NCBI RefSeq assembly: GCF_029433335.1
Contig: NZ_JAQTHX010000001.1
Coordinates: 930,001 to 994,000, forward strand
From: Bifidobacterium sp. ESL0745
GTDB taxonomy: Bacteria; Actinomycetota; Actinomycetes; Actinomycetales; Bifidobacteriaceae
DNA length: 64,000 nt
Direction: 5' to 3'
Below the pieces are notes generated by a model that was not told the origin of the DNA, did no database searches, and saw nothing but the letters and a program-made list of their open reading frames with translations. Below, piece by piece: positions 25,896-35,075 of this stretch (within the stretch, counting starts at the first letter, position 1; every line of letters starts with the position of its first letter). A program made the translations under genes and the position numbers.

Positions 25896-26507
25896 TCACT
25901 TCTTCTTCTTGGCCTTCTTGGCGTCCTTGTTTTCGGCTTCAATCCTTGCCAGCGTCTTGCTCGCCGGTTCCTCAGGGGCCTGAGAATGATGTTTGGCGTC
26001 CTCCGGTGTCGGCTCAGCATACCCGAGATTGACATCAAGCAGGTGTTGGGCCTCATCCTCGTCGATATGCTCCGAAAGCGCGATTTCGGAAGTCAGGATG
26101 TTGCGTGCACGGGTCAGCATACGCTTCTCCCCCGCCGAAAGACCATGCTCATCGACATCGCGCTGCGCCAGGTCACGCACGACTTCGGCGATCTTGTTGA
26201 CCTCGCCTGTGGCGATCTTCTCGACATTGAGCTTGTAACGCCTCGACCAATTCATTTTCTCGTTGTCGACAATCGGCGTGCGCAGGATCTCGAAGACCTT
26301 GGCCACCTCCTTGCCGTCGACGATATTACGGATGCCCACTTTTTTGGCGTTTTCAACAGGTACCTCAATGACCAACCCGTCGCTGGAAAGCACCGAAAGC
26401 TGCAGGTAGTCGCGCGTGACGCCTTTCACCGTACGTTTTTCAAAGGCTGTCACCTTCGCCGCGCCGTGGCGCGGATAAACGACCACATCTCCAACTTTGT
26501 AATCCAT
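25896..26507 (-). CDS. carD: CarD-family transcription regulator
   Basis: This 203-residue protein starts MDYKVGDVVVYPRHGAAKV, the CarD/CdnL Tudor-like domain that binds RNA polymerase beta. The C-terminal helical domain includes NWSRRYKLNVEKI and GEVNKIAEVVRDL, with the conserved tryptophan that stabilises the open promoter complex. The last 40 residues are charged and end in a lysine run. The start was chosen because CGGAGG lies directly before this ATG. In actinobacteria CarD is a general activator, strongest at rRNA promoters. It is divergent from the two-component pair. Confidence 0.93.
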   Translation of the reverse strand: MDYKVGDVVVYPRHGAAKVTAFEKRTVKGVTRDYLQLSVLSSDGLVIEVPVENAKKVGIRNIVDGKEVAKVFEILRTPIVDNEKMNWSRRYKLNVEKIATGEVNKIAEVVRDLAQRDVDEHGLSAGEKRMLTRARNILTSEIALSEHIDEDEAQHLLDVNLGYAEPTPEDAKHHSQAPEEPASKTLARIEAENKDAKKAKKKK

Positions 26508-26645
26508 GGAACCTCCGAGAATGCTCATAAACGAATGTGTTCAGTTTTTCACGCGCCAAGGACGTTTATACCCGCCGCGAACCCGCACAACCAAAGGAAA
26601 ACCGCCGAAAACCTTGGTTCTTCACCAATTGGGTGCGCCGGAACC

Positions 26646-26651
26646 TATAAT
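26646..26651 (+). promoter_or_regulatory. -10 element of the two-component operon
   Basis: A consensus TATAAT lies 42 bases before the response regulator ATG. No clear -35 partner is visible, which would suit an activator-dependent promoter. Confidence 0.5.
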
Positions 26652-26692
26652 GAATTGTTTGTAGAAATATTTTTTAAAAAGGCGGAGGATAC

Positions 26693-27442
26693 ATGCTCAA
26701 CACTTCGGCACATCAGAAGACGCCGCGCACCATCCTGGTAGTCGAGGATGAACCGGATCTCGCCACGGCGATTGCCCAGCGCATCACAGCCAACGGATGG
26801 ACCGCACGTGTGGCAGGAGATGGGGCCAGCGCGGTACGAGCCGCTAGCCAGATCAAGCCCGACCTGGTCATCATGGACATCATGCTGCCTGTTATGGATG
26901 GTATCGAGGCCACCAAACGTATCATCGCCGAGCGCCCGGTGCCGGTGCTTATGCTCACCGCCCGCGATTCGGAAGCCGACAAGGTGATGGGCCTTTCCGC
27001 CGGCGCGGATGACTACATGACCAAGCCGTTCTCCCCCCGCGAGCTCATCGCCCGCTGTGAGGCGCTGCTGCGCCGTGTGGAGCGTGCCACTCTCATCGCC
27101 AAGAACAACGAGAACGAGAAGGTACTCGATTTTGGCACGCTGGTCATCGACCCGCGTCAACGTATTGTGACCCAAGACGGCAAGCAGGTGCATCTGACCC
27201 CAACGGAATTCGACCTTTTGGCCACACTGGCACGTAAGCCAAAGTCGGTGTTCAAGCGCGAAAAGCTGCTCGAAGAGGTGTGGGACTGGCCGGACGCCTC
27301 CGGCACCCGCACCGTCGATTCGCATGTAAAGGCGCTGCGCCACAAGCTTGGCAGCGATCTGATCCGCACCGCGCATGGTGTCGGCTACGCCTTTGAGCCT
27401 CCAGAGGATGGGAACGCTGCAGCGCCCGCCTCGCACCAGTGA
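26693..27442 (+). CDS. OmpR/PhoB-family response regulator
   Basis: The 249-residue protein has a receiver domain from TILVVEDEPDLATAI with phospho-acceptor D62 in VIMDIMLP, threonine in MLTARDSE and lysine in MTKPFSPREL. A winged-helix DNA-binding domain follows, with HLTPTEFDLLATLARKP and TRTVDSHVKALRHKLG. The ribosome site GGCGGAGG is strong. The next gene, 56 bases downstream, encodes its probable kinase. The signal and regulon are not revealed by the sequence. Confidence 0.94.
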   Translation: MLNTSAHQKTPRTILVVEDEPDLATAIAQRITANGWTARVAGDGASAVRAASQIKPDLVIMDIMLPVMDGIEATKRIIAERPVPVLMLTARDSEADKVMGLSAGADDYMTKPFSPRELIARCEALLRRVERATLIAKNNENEKVLDFGTLVIDPRQRIVTQDGKQVHLTPTEFDLLATLARKPKSVFKREKLLEEVWDWPDASGTRTVDSHVKALRHKLGSDLIRTAHGVGYAFEPPEDGNAAAPASHQ

Positions 27443-27498
27443 CACCAATAAATCCTATTGGGCTGTTTTAAATAAAATTTGTTTTATAAGAGAATATA

Positions 27499-28602
27499 GT
27501 GACCACAGCGATGACGAATCATGAACATCAATCCGGCAAGAAGATATTGGACAATGAGCGTCCGATAGGATTCTTCTCATCGTTGAAGGTCGAGCTGAGC
27601 ATCATCATCGTCATCGCCACTGCCATCGCCTTCGTCATGGCGTGGTTCCTGCTGAAAATGGGGCTGAGCGGATGGATCGCCATGCCGCTGACGCTTGTGG
27701 TGGCGCTGGGAATCACCTATTTCTTCTCGCGGGGTCTGACCGCTCCCCTGCGTCAGATGCGCGACGCCGCCAAAGCGATGAGCGAGGGTGACTACACGGT
27801 GCGAGTCAAGGTCGATGACCAAAGCCACGACGAGGTCGGACAGCTCGCTCGCTCATTCAATGAGATGGCCGAGGAACTCCAGTACGCTGACCAGATGCGC
27901 CGCGATATGATCGCCAACGTCTCACACGAATTACGCACCCCGGTCTCGGCGTTGCAGGCGATGATCGAGAACCTCGCCGACGGCGTGGTGGAGCCGACAC
28001 CCGCCAATCTTGAAGGCATCCTCAACCAGACGCACCGTCTTTCCGACCTCATCGCGTTCCTGCTGGACCTTTCACGCATGGAAGCGGGGGCAGCCAGTCT
28101 TAACATCGAACAGTTCAATTTCGCCGACTTTATCGATGAGACACTGGAACCGCTGGAAATCGCGGATGCTGGGCATGCCCACGACGTCGATGTCCACGTG
28201 CCCGATTCCATCGAGCTCGAAGGCGACCAAGACAGGCTTCGCCAGCTTTTCACGAACATCATCTCGAACGCTTTCAAACATTCGCCGGATAACACGACCG
28301 TTTTGATCGAAGCCCATGAAGATAAGGTCCACGGCACTGTGGTCACCAACGTCGTCAATTTCGGCTCACAGATACCCGAAGAGGCCCGCTCGGATATCTT
28401 CCGTCGCTTCGTTAAAGGCAAATCCGGTCCAGGCACCGAATCGGGAGGCACCGGACTCGGCCTGTCAATCGCCCGCTGGGCGGCACAGCTGCACGGTGGC
28501 AATGTCAAAGTCGTGGACGACAACCGCGGCACCGATTTCGAAATCACTTTGCCGAAGTATCATATCGACGCCGATAGTCAGGTGAACAAAGCAAATCTCT
28601 GA
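27499..28602 (+). CDS. Sensor histidine kinase (HAMP-HisKA-HATPase)
   Basis: This 367-residue protein has two membrane helices with almost no extracellular loop (residues 33-53 and 57-78), a HAMP domain (about 79-130, TAPLRQMRDAAKAMSEGDYT), HisKA with H143 in NVSHELRTPVSAL, and an ATPase domain with N box (FTNIISNAFKHS) and G boxes (GTGLGLSIARWAA). The tiny external loop suggests it senses the membrane or a partner rather than a soluble ligand. The start is GTG at 27499 or ATG at 27511. It pairs with the regulator just upstream. Confidence 0.92.
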   Translation: MTTAMTNHEHQSGKKILDNERPIGFFSSLKVELSIIIVIATAIAFVMAWFLLKMGLSGWIAMPLTLVVALGITYFFSRGLTAPLRQMRDAAKAMSEGDYTVRVKVDDQSHDEVGQLARSFNEMAEELQYADQMRRDMIANVSHELRTPVSALQAMIENLADGVVEPTPANLEGILNQTHRLSDLIAFLLDLSRMEAGAASLNIEQFNFADFIDETLEPLEIADAGHAHDVDVHVPDSIELEGDQDRLRQLFTNIISNAFKHSPDNTTVLIEAHEDKVHGTVVTNVVNFGSQIPEEARSDIFRRFVKGKSGPGTESGGTGLGLSIARWAAQLHGGNVKVVDDNRGTDFEITLPKYHIDADSQVNKANL

Positions 28603-28633
28603 GATCATTTTGGCTTTCCAGCACCTCTCATTA

Positions 28634-28651
28634 TTCGAACTGATGTTCGAA
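28634..28651. promoter_or_regulatory. LexA (SOS) box 1 upstream of umuD
   Basis: TTCGAAC and GTTCGAA (7-bp perfect arms, spacer TGAT) match the LexA palindrome of Gram-positive bacteria except at one spacer position. It lies 30 bases upstream of box 2, probably near the -35 region. Confidence 0.8.
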
Positions 28652-28680
28652 ATAGTATTGTCTCGACCTTTTGAAACAAT

Positions 28681-28706
28681 ATTATTCGAACAAACGTTCG
28701 AATAAT
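28681..28706. promoter_or_regulatory. LexA (SOS) box 2 upstream of umuD
   Basis: ATTATTCGAAC and GTTCGAATAAT are 11-bp perfect arms around AAAC; the core CGAACAAACGTTCG fits the CGAACRNRYGTTCG consensus exactly. It ends at the ribosome site of umuD, so bound LexA would block both promoter clearance and early transcription. Confidence 0.92.
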
Positions 28707-28718
28707 GGAAGGTGTGCG

Positions 28719-29369
28719 ATGACAGCAACAGCATCATGCAGATCAGTGCGCAACGATTCAGGACAGGACTGCAGGGTCACTCAGGTGTTCCGTTCAACGC
28801 TCGCCCCGACACCGATACCCATAGCCCTTGAAGCGGTGCATGCAGGATTTCCCTCTGTGGCGCAGGATTACTTTGCGGGCGATTTCAGCTTCGACGAGCA
28901 CATCATCCGCAATCCGGATACGACCTTCATCATCACTGTGGCCGGGGACTCGATGGAAGGGGCCGGCATTTGGGACGGCGACCTTCTCGTGGTCGACCGT
29001 TCACTTGAACCGCAGGCCGATGACGTGGTGGTGGCGGTCCTCGATGACGAGCTGACCGTCAAGCGTCTTATCATGCGAGGATCCACGCCAATCCTGCATC
29101 CGGAGAATCCGAATTATCCTGATTTCTCACCAAATAATGCTGAGGAACTGGTGATTTGGGGCGTCGTCACCGGTAATTTCCACACGCAGAGCCGTTCAAA
29201 CCGATTCGGCTCTTCCTTGCCTGGCATTACCCGACCGGGCATGTCAAGCCCGCCTATGCATAACCCCGATACCGCTGACAAAGCCAATGGAACCACAGGA
29301 CTTGCAGCGCATAGCCAAGGATGGTCTGGTGGCGCCACCATCTACCCTTTCCCGCAGCGTCATCGTTAG
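28719..29369 (+). CDS. umuD: UmuD-like self-cleaving mutagenesis protein
   Basis: The 216-residue protein has an S24 peptidase fold close to UmuD: HAGFPSVAQDY matches the cleavage region, with likely scission between A42 and G43, nucleophile S78 in AGDSMEGAG, and general base K115 in LTVKRL. After RecA-triggered self-cleavage such proteins join UmuC to form an error-prone polymerase. GGAAGG precedes the ATG at 28719. About 50 residues follow the point where UmuD proteins normally end; this proline/serine-rich tail is unusual. No helix-turn-helix is present, so it is not LexA. It is followed nine bases later by umuC. Confidence 0.92.
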   Translation: MTATASCRSVRNDSGQDCRVTQVFRSTLAPTPIPIALEAVHAGFPSVAQDYFAGDFSFDEHIIRNPDTTFIITVAGDSMEGAGIWDGDLLVVDRSLEPQADDVVVAVLDDELTVKRLIMRGSTPILHPENPNYPDFSPNNAEELVIWGVVTGNFHTQSRSNRFGSSLPGITRPGMSSPPMHNPDTADKANGTTGLAAHSQGWSGGATIYPFPQRHR

Positions 29370-29378
29370 CAGGCCGAC

Positions 29379-30695
29379 ATGGCGGAACCGCTCAAGGTCT
29401 TGGCTGACGCGAACAGTTTCTTCGCCTCATGCGAACGTGTTTTCGACCCCAAACTGGCCAACAAACCGGTCGTCGTGCTTTCCAACAATGACGGGTGCGT
29501 AGTGGCCCGCAGCGCCGAAGCGAAGCAGTTGGGCATCAAGGAAGGCACACCATGGTTCAGTATCCGCGATGAGGCACAACGTGCCGGCGTGGTGGCTCGC
29601 AGTTCGAATTACGAACTGTACGCCAGTCTGTCGGCACGGATGATATCGGTGATGAGCCGATTCATGCCCGGTCAGGAAATCTATTCCATCGATGAGTGTT
29701 TCCTCTCCCCTACAACGGATACGGCGCAGACGGTCCACGCCTCGGCGGCCATGCGCAAAGCCGTGCTGGAAGGCGTAGGCGTACCGGTAAGCATCGGAAT
29801 CGCACCGACCAAAACACTGGCCAAGGTGGCGAATCATTGGGCCAAACGACATCCGTCAAGTGGCGGGGTGAGCCTGTGGAGCGACATCGAGACACAGTAC
29901 GGCGATGCCGCCCTCGCCTCTGTGCCAATCAACGACATATGGGGCGTCGGCAGAAGACTCACCCGCAAATTACAGGCCATGGGCATCCTCACCGCGCTTG
30001 ACCTGCGCCGTCAGGATCCGGTGACCATCAGGCATCGTTTCTCCATCACTTTGGAGCGTACCGTGCTCGAACTCAAAGGTATTGCCTGCATCGTCGACGA
30101 TGCGAGCGCCAACGATGGCAAACGCAAATCCGAAATATTGTGTTCACGCATGTTCTCGACACCGATCACCGACATGACGCAGATGGACCAGGCACTGAGT
30201 GTTTACGCGCAGAAAGCCTGCCGACGGCTGCGTCGCCAGTCGAGCCTGTGTTCGTACGTCTCCGCGTTCTGTGCCACCAGCCCATTCGGGCCGGAAAACA
30301 GCTATCAGTCGTTCCATGCCACCACCACATTGCGCGATCCCAGTGACGATCCGCTTGTCATCGCCAAAGCCGCATGTCAGGCCATACGAGGTAAAGCCGA
30401 TCCCCACGCGCGTTATATCCGCGCAGGTGTACTGTTGCTTGGGCTTCAGGACGCTAAGAATTTCACCACATTACATGGATTCGAAGCCAAACGCGACACC
30501 CATGATCTGGGGGCGGTGATCGATACCGTCAACAAAAAATTCGGCACCTCCCGGGTAGGCATCGGCTACGGCGGCATACGGGGCGAAGGGCGCGGTGACG
30601 AGGATACGGGAGCCGCATGGACGATGAGACGGGAGATGCTTTCCCCACGTTGCACCACACGTTGGGATGAGATGGCCATAGCACACGCCGACTGA
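29379..30695 (+). CDS. umuC: Y-family DNA polymerase, UmuC-like
   Basis: This 438-residue translesion polymerase has D10 in [15 protein letters not shown], the [14 protein letters not shown] block that is diagnostic of UmuC rather than DinB, and catalytic D105-E106 in SIDECFLS. Helix-hairpin-helix and little-finger regions follow. It copies damaged DNA with low fidelity. It is the second gene of a two-gene SOS operon with umuD. The usual beta-clamp-binding end is not obvious in the last residues. Confidence 0.93.
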   Translation: MAEPLKVLADANSFFASCERVFDPKLANKPVVVLSNNDGCVVARSAEAKQLGIKEGTPWFSIRDEAQRAGVVARSSNYELYASLSARMISVMSRFMPGQEIYSIDECFLSPTTDTAQTVHASAAMRKAVLEGVGVPVSIGIAPTKTLAKVANHWAKRHPSSGGVSLWSDIETQYGDAALASVPINDIWGVGRRLTRKLQAMGILTALDLRRQDPVTIRHRFSITLERTVLELKGIACIVDDASANDGKRKSEILCSRMFSTPITDMTQMDQALSVYAQKACRRLRRQSSLCSYVSAFCATSPFGPENSYQSFHATTTLRDPSDDPLVIAKAACQAIRGKADPHARYIRAGVLLLGLQDAKNFTTLHGFEAKRDTHDLGAVIDTVNKKFGTSRVGIGYGGIRGEGRGDEDTGAAWTMRREMLSPRCTTRWDEMAIAHAD

Positions 30696-30764
30696 TGCCG
30701 AATCTCCGCGTGAAGGTCATGAGGAGCAGAGCAAAAACTAAGCAGGTCTTAAAATTCGAAAATC

Positions 30765-31493
30765 TCATCGATCCGACTTGTTTGGTGTACAGGCGAGTGC
30801 AAAACCCATGACATGGCGAGCACCGGCATCACGCAAAGCGGCCACGCAATGACTCATGGTGGCACCGGTGGTGACGATGTCGTCGATGACAAGGAACACG
30901 GCATCGTCATTATCCAGGTGCTGCGTAGCACGAACGTGGCCGGCAATTCGTTGTGTGCGACCTGAACCACCCGACATCTGCACGGATTTGCCGTGTACTC
31001 CTTCCAACCGCAACACCGGTCTGACCGTGGCCACATACCCATGCGCACGCAAATCACGCGCAACGCGCCTGGCCAACGGCAACATCTGCCAGCGTCCCCG
31101 ATGACGCATTGACTCAGGCGACGAGGGCGCCGGAACCAGAACAAGATTGTATGAACGGTCGCATTTCCCGTATCTGGCTTGCAGTTCGAGGACATTGACG
31201 AGCAAACCGGCCAGCAACGAAGCGAAAACGACATCACACTGCTCATCACCGTGATCCTTCCATGCCAGAATCGCGCGGCGCACAGCCCCTTGGTACCATC
31301 CGCAGGCATAGCAACACCCGACATCACCCGACAACGGTTTCCGACATGATTGTTCGAAAAGCCTGTAGCAGGAAGGGCAGAGCACCTCGTCCGGCATATC
31401 GCATCCGGCACAGCCCCTGGGCAACAACAGATCGATGGCGGCACCAAACCATGCACCAAGCACCTCAAAATTCTGCCGCACAAAAGTATTCAT
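30765..31493 (-). CDS. ComF-family phosphoribosyltransferase-like protein
   Basis: The 242-residue protein begins with a cysteine-rich N-terminal part (CAGCDMPDEVLCPSC and later CYACGWYQG) typical of the ComF zinc ribbon. A type I phosphoribosyltransferase domain follows, with the PRPP loop VFLVIDDIVTTGATM and the motif LVPAPSSPESMRHRG. In naturally competent bacteria ComFC assists DNA uptake; in bifidobacteria no competence is established, so the present role is unknown. It is convergent with umuC, ending 69 bases after it. Two DnaA boxes lie 69-108 bases upstream of its start. Confidence 0.88.
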   Translation of the reverse strand: MNTFVRQNFEVLGAWFGAAIDLLLPRGCAGCDMPDEVLCPSCYRLFEQSCRKPLSGDVGCCYACGWYQGAVRRAILAWKDHGDEQCDVVFASLLAGLLVNVLELQARYGKCDRSYNLVLVPAPSSPESMRHRGRWQMLPLARRVARDLRAHGYVATVRPVLRLEGVHGKSVQMSGGSGRTQRIAGHVRATQHLDNDDAVFLVIDDIVTTGATMSHCVAALRDAGARHVMGFALACTPNKSDR

Positions 31494-31925
31494 GTCCTGA
31501 AACTATCCGATTTTTAAAACCTGTCGGCAGAAAACAAGCCACTGTGGTCGAACGCCCACGGTTATACACATTCCGGGCGTGTCACATTCTGGTTATCCAC
31601 AACCCTTCGGAAACACCGATATCGAAACGATACTGCCTTCGACATCAGAGCAGCGTCGGAAGACTCATACCGTATGTAGCAAAGCATCACACAAAACGCT
31701 TTATTGGCATCGATTGACCAACCGCTTGCCCACATAAAACAAAGCATCGCGTTCGATATCGTCCACCGTCTTCAGCTCACCAGCCGTTATCGAGCGCAAT
31801 GCAAAAATTGTTCGAGATGTCCGACGCTTCCGACCAATCGACGATCAAGTTTTAACGTAATACATAACAGAATACGCGCCGATTCAACATCTGACCGCAC
31901 TCTTTGTCATGTTCATGTGCTTTGC
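31494..31925. other. Intergenic region with DnaA boxes
   Basis: This 432-base region lies between comF and a HAD gene, both on the minus strand. It holds two DnaA boxes near comF. Short open frames on the minus strand around 31700-31830 have reasonable codon use but no start and an upstream stop, so I do not call a gene. Confidence 0.5.
31562..31601 (+). promoter_or_regulatory. Pair of DnaA boxes
   Basis: TTATACACA (31562-31570) and TTATCCACA (31593-31601) both match the DnaA box TTATNCACA and have the same orientation, 31 bases apart, roughly three helical turns. They lie in the likely promoter region of comF. Function could be DnaA-dependent regulation or a DnaA-titrating site. Confidence 0.6.
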
Positions 31926-32738
31926 CTATGACAAGGCGGCGATGAGCCGATCACAGACCTGCAGGGTATCAGAGGGCCCGGCGACCTGAATCGGCCTTGT
32001 ACCGATGACGGCCGCAGGATAATCATTGCCGTCCGGATCCATACGGTCGCCGACGAAGACGATTTGGTCGACCACACAATCCAATATCTTGCACAGCTTG
32101 CGAACGGCATAGGCCTTGTCGATGCCGAGAGCGGAGATGTCAATGCTCGTCGACCCCCCGGAGCGCACCATCAGGTTGGGCAGGTCCGCGCCCACCGCCT
32201 CCGCCAGCCGATTCTTCTTGCGATTGTCGGGGTCCCAACGTTCCTTGTCTTCGAGCGGAGCCTGCTGCCCCAGTGCCGAAAACGTGATTTGGCTGCCCCG
32301 ATCCTCGATACGCGGCCCCCAAGTGTGTTCCACCCAGATACCCTGCTCCTTGGCGTGGCGCTCGATCGATGCAATGGCGCTTTTGCGGTCAGCCATGTCA
32401 AGGTCGTTGGAATAAAGACATTTCCATCGCCCATCTCGCCAGCGGAAATAGCGCGTGCCGCTGGTCGGCATGATATGGATATTCGGACGGCACGCATCCG
32501 GTTCGAGGACATCAAGCACCTGGCTTTTGACCAGCTGAAAACTCCCCCCGGTAATGACGGCAACATCAATGAGACGTGTCAATGCAGAGAAACGCACGGC
32601 CATGTCGGCATGCATGGGCTTTTTCGAACGCGCCAGCGTGTTGTCCAGATCGAAGGCGATCACCTTGGCGTCGCGCGCAAAAGAAGAAAGCCCATGATCC
32701 TGCCACATCGGTATCGCCGCATCTGCATATGCTGCCAT
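31926..32738 (-). CDS. HAD-superfamily phosphatase, phosphomannomutase-like
   Basis: This 270-residue protein has HAD motif I FDLDNTLARS with nucleophile D30 and acid/base D32, motif II in AVITGGS and motif IV in VFVGDRMDPDGNDYPA. The cap-side sequences RIEDRGSQITFSALG and GGSTSIDISALGIDKAYAVRKL closely resemble eukaryote-type phosphomannomutases of the HAD IIB group, as does the GGNDY-like ending. It may be a phosphomannomutase or a sugar-phosphate phosphatase. The position next to envelope glycan genes favours a sugar nucleotide role, but that is inference. Confidence 0.8.
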   Translation of the reverse strand: MAAYADAAIPMWQDHGLSSFARDAKVIAFDLDNTLARSKKPMHADMAVRFSALTRLIDVAVITGGSFQLVKSQVLDVLEPDACRPNIHIMPTSGTRYFRWRDGRWKCLYSNDLDMADRKSAIASIERHAKEQGIWVEHTWGPRIEDRGSQITFSALGQQAPLEDKERWDPDNRKKNRLAEAVGADLPNLMVRSGGSTSIDISALGIDKAYAVRKLCKILDCVVDQIVFVGDRMDPDGNDYPAAVIGTRPIQVAGPSDTLQVCDRLIAALS

Positions 32739-32832
32739 AGGTCGCTCCGTTCACTTCACCGATTGTCTGCCATTACCAAATATTCCTTCATGCTTAGACA
32801 CCATTGCCCATGCCGGACCATAGAATGAAACC

Positions 32833-33270
32833 ATGTTGCGACCACCTTGGCAGACCCATATCTATCGGAATCGTCACGGACGCGGTCCAAGAACACCGAT
32901 GTTCGGCGTGCGTTTGCCTCGATACCGCACTCGTAGTGGCATGTTCGACGATATGGTCTCCTCGGAAATCAGGCGCCTTCTGGCGGCGTGGCCCGATTTG
33001 GTACGGCCTGTGCAGTTCGCCGTCGAGGATGTGCCGCCTTCCACACCCGCACCTTGGGAGCCCAAACGCAGCGCCACATCCCAAAGTTTCACTGCCAATC
33101 ACGGTATCCCCGCTCGCATCGTGCTGTATCGCATGCCCATGCAAATGCACCATCCCGATAAAACGGAGCTCGAATGGGCCATCCGCGACGCATTGGTCGC
33201 CCGGCTCGCCGATCTTTACGGCCGTCGACCCGAAGAAATAGACCCCGAATGGGGCGGCACCGAATTGTAG
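32833..33270 (+). CDS. Zincin-like protein lacking the HExxH motif
   Basis: The protein has 145 residues. FDDMVSSEIRRLLAAWPDL, VQFAVEDVPPSTPAPWE, ARIVLYRMPMQ and LYGRRPEEIDPEWGG match the small actinobacterial proteins annotated as metallopeptidase family. In catalytic relatives a helix between the last two blocks carries HExxH; here that helix reads ELEWAIRDALVARLADLYG, without either histidine or the glutamate. A conserved structural or binding role is more likely than proteolysis. It is convergent with DUF5719 and keeps the neighbourhood found in other actinobacteria. Confidence 0.75.
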   Translation: MLRPPWQTHIYRNRHGRGPRTPMFGVRLPRYRTRSGMFDDMVSSEIRRLLAAWPDLVRPVQFAVEDVPPSTPAPWEPKRSATSQSFTANHGIPARIVLYRMPMQMHHPDKTELEWAIRDALVARLADLYGRRPEEIDPEWGGTEL

Positions 33271-33356
33271 CGGCTGGTGTCTGATCGCATAAGCGCGTAC
33301 GGTATCGCTGAATCATAACCACACACGATATCGCTCCCGCCTATTTCAGAAACCTT

Positions 33357-35075
33357 TCAGCGCACGATACCGGCATCCGCTTTTGTATGTACCATCATGG
33401 TTCGTGGTTCGAGACGAGAAGACGGAAGATAGGCGACCGAGGCGATTTTGGCGTTTTGGACATCGGACTGGGTGATTCTCATGCCCAAAGAAACGTTTTT
33501 ACCACCTTCCAGTGTGAACATCACAGCATTTTCGTCCACGTCCTTGGCCGATATGCTCACGCCTGCGTTACCCGGAATATCAACCGGCTTGTTCCCCGCC
33601 GACTTACCTGAGGCGTCGAAGCCGTGCAACGTGGCCTTGGTGGCGGTGCCCGAAGTATTGAGCAGTATCAGCGTGCCTTCGGTGTGATCGGGAAGCACAA
33701 CCGCCGACTGTGCAAATGTCTGCGAAGGCGTGACATAGGCGAAATCGTCACCGGAATCCATGTTCTGGGTCACTTTTGCCATGACATTGACCGGGCTGAC
33801 GGCAGTGGCTCGAAGTCCGACCACATCTTCAGGGCCCTTGCCCAAATCGACCAGGGCGACCTTGCCTGCCTCAAGGTGCTGTGTTTTTGCCTGAGATGCC
33901 CCGTTGCCGTCAACCCAGGAAAAATTGAGATCTGTGTCATGTTCGGCACGGGCGAATGCCGTCACGTCGTCATCGGCAGTGATTCCGGGCAGATAGGCCG
34001 TTTTCGAAGCCGTGGGAAGCGGAATCGCATAATCGGAACCTTTTGTGGAGAGGCCGTTGACTTCGATGCTGCGCACCAGCGCGGCGATGGGTGTTTCCGT
34101 GCTTTTCACCTTGACGAAAAGGGCATTGTTGCCGGAAGCCGCTGCCGACAGCTCCACACTCGCCTCACCGTTGGCGCCGACATTGACGACGTTGCCGGTA
34201 GCAAGCTGCAGAGGCGCCCCCTGCTTAGTGCTCCAGACCTGGATATGCAGCGATGTGGCCTTCGCCGAAAAATTGGCGACGGACAGCTGCTGCGTCGAAC
34301 CGGTGGTGGTCGGTCCAAGCAGGAAATCCTGTTCAAGCGCAGGCGCCACACATGTGGAGGCGGCCAACCCCTTCAGATCGCCGTCGCTCGCCCACGATGC
34401 CACTGAAGCTGCGGCACCCGTACCGGGCTTCGTCTCCAACAGGCGGGTTTCAAAGGATCGTGAGCCTTGATCGGCCGAACCTGAATAGGTCTTCACGTTT
34501 GCACTGTCCAGTGCATCATCGCCCTTCAACTGCTTGTTGTCGGCTTCGCTGCCATTGGTGACCGCGCCGACACTGGCCTGATAGACGGAACCGAAAGCGG
34601 CATAACGGGCCGATGACGCGACATTGCCCTCCGAAGGCTGAAACGCGCTGTCACCGTACTTTCCATTGTCTGAAAGTGCCATACGAGACGGACAGTAATA
34701 GGTCAGGTCTGTTTGGCTCACCTGTTTGGTCGCGACAGTATTTCCGGCATTTGCAGGGTCGACGAGCCAGTGGGGCAAAGGCAGAAGCACCACTGCCGCC
34801 AGCAAAACAGCCATAAGAACCACGGTGATTACCGCCCACGTGACCCGCCGAACAGCCTTCACCGATGAAGCGCTGGCATGCGCTCCCACCGAATGGCTCA
34901 TATGACGGTGTGTCTCACCACCGTTAGAGGTTTGCGGGAAACCAGAACCGTCAGCATTCCCGGATGCCGTCGAGGAAAACTGTGGGGCAACACCTGCAGC
35001 TTCGCGTTTGGAGACATTAGATTGGCGCTTGTTGTCATCCATACCATTGCTCATAGTTTCATCAACGTCTTTCAT
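33357..35075 (-). CDS. DUF5719 cell-envelope protein
   Basis: The protein has 572 residues: a cytoplasmic polar segment (1-77), one membrane helix (78-99, TWAVITVVLMAVLLAAVVLL), then a large extracytoplasmic, Thr/Ser/Ala-rich beta domain with repeated patterns such as NGEASVELSAAASGNNALFVKVKS. It matches the actinobacterial DUF5719 family by architecture and neighbourhood; function is unknown. The start at 35075 was chosen because its ATG overlaps the glycosyltransferase stop (ATGA) and AGGAACAGG lies before it; the frame is open upstream only because it overlaps that gene. Coupled translation with the transferase suggests a shared complex. Confidence 0.78.
   Translation of the reverse strand: MKDVDETMSNGMDDNKRQSNVSKREAAGVAPQFSSTASGNADGSGFPQTSNGGETHRHMSHSVGAHASASSVKAVRRVTWAVITVVLMAVLLAAVVLLPLPHWLVDPANAGNTVATKQVSQTDLTYYCPSRMALSDNGKYGDSAFQPSEGNVASSARYAAFGSVYQASVGAVTNGSEADNKQLKGDDALDSANVKTYSGSADQGSRSFETRLLETKPGTGAAASVASWASDGDLKGLAASTCVAPALEQDFLLGPTTTGSTQQLSVANFSAKATSLHIQVWSTKQGAPLQLATGNVVNVGANGEASVELSAAASGNNALFVKVKSTETPIAALVRSIEVNGLSTKGSDYAIPLPTASKTAYLPGITADDDVTAFARAEHDTDLNFSWVDGNGASQAKTQHLEAGKVALVDLGKGPEDVVGLRATAVSPVNVMAKVTQNMDSGDDFAYVTPSQTFAQSAVVLPDHTEGTLILLNTSGTATKATLHGFDASGKSAGNKPVDIPGNAGVSISAKDVDENAVMFTLEGGKNVSLGMRITQSDVQNAKIASVAYLPSSRLEPRTMMVHTKADAGIVR

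Noticed and set aside
31700..31830. Small minus-strand gene ending LKTVDDIERDALFYVGKRLVNRCQ
   Set aside because: The translation looks protein-like, but there is no start codon with ribosome site, an upstream in-frame stop limits it to under 50 residues, and no family is recognised.
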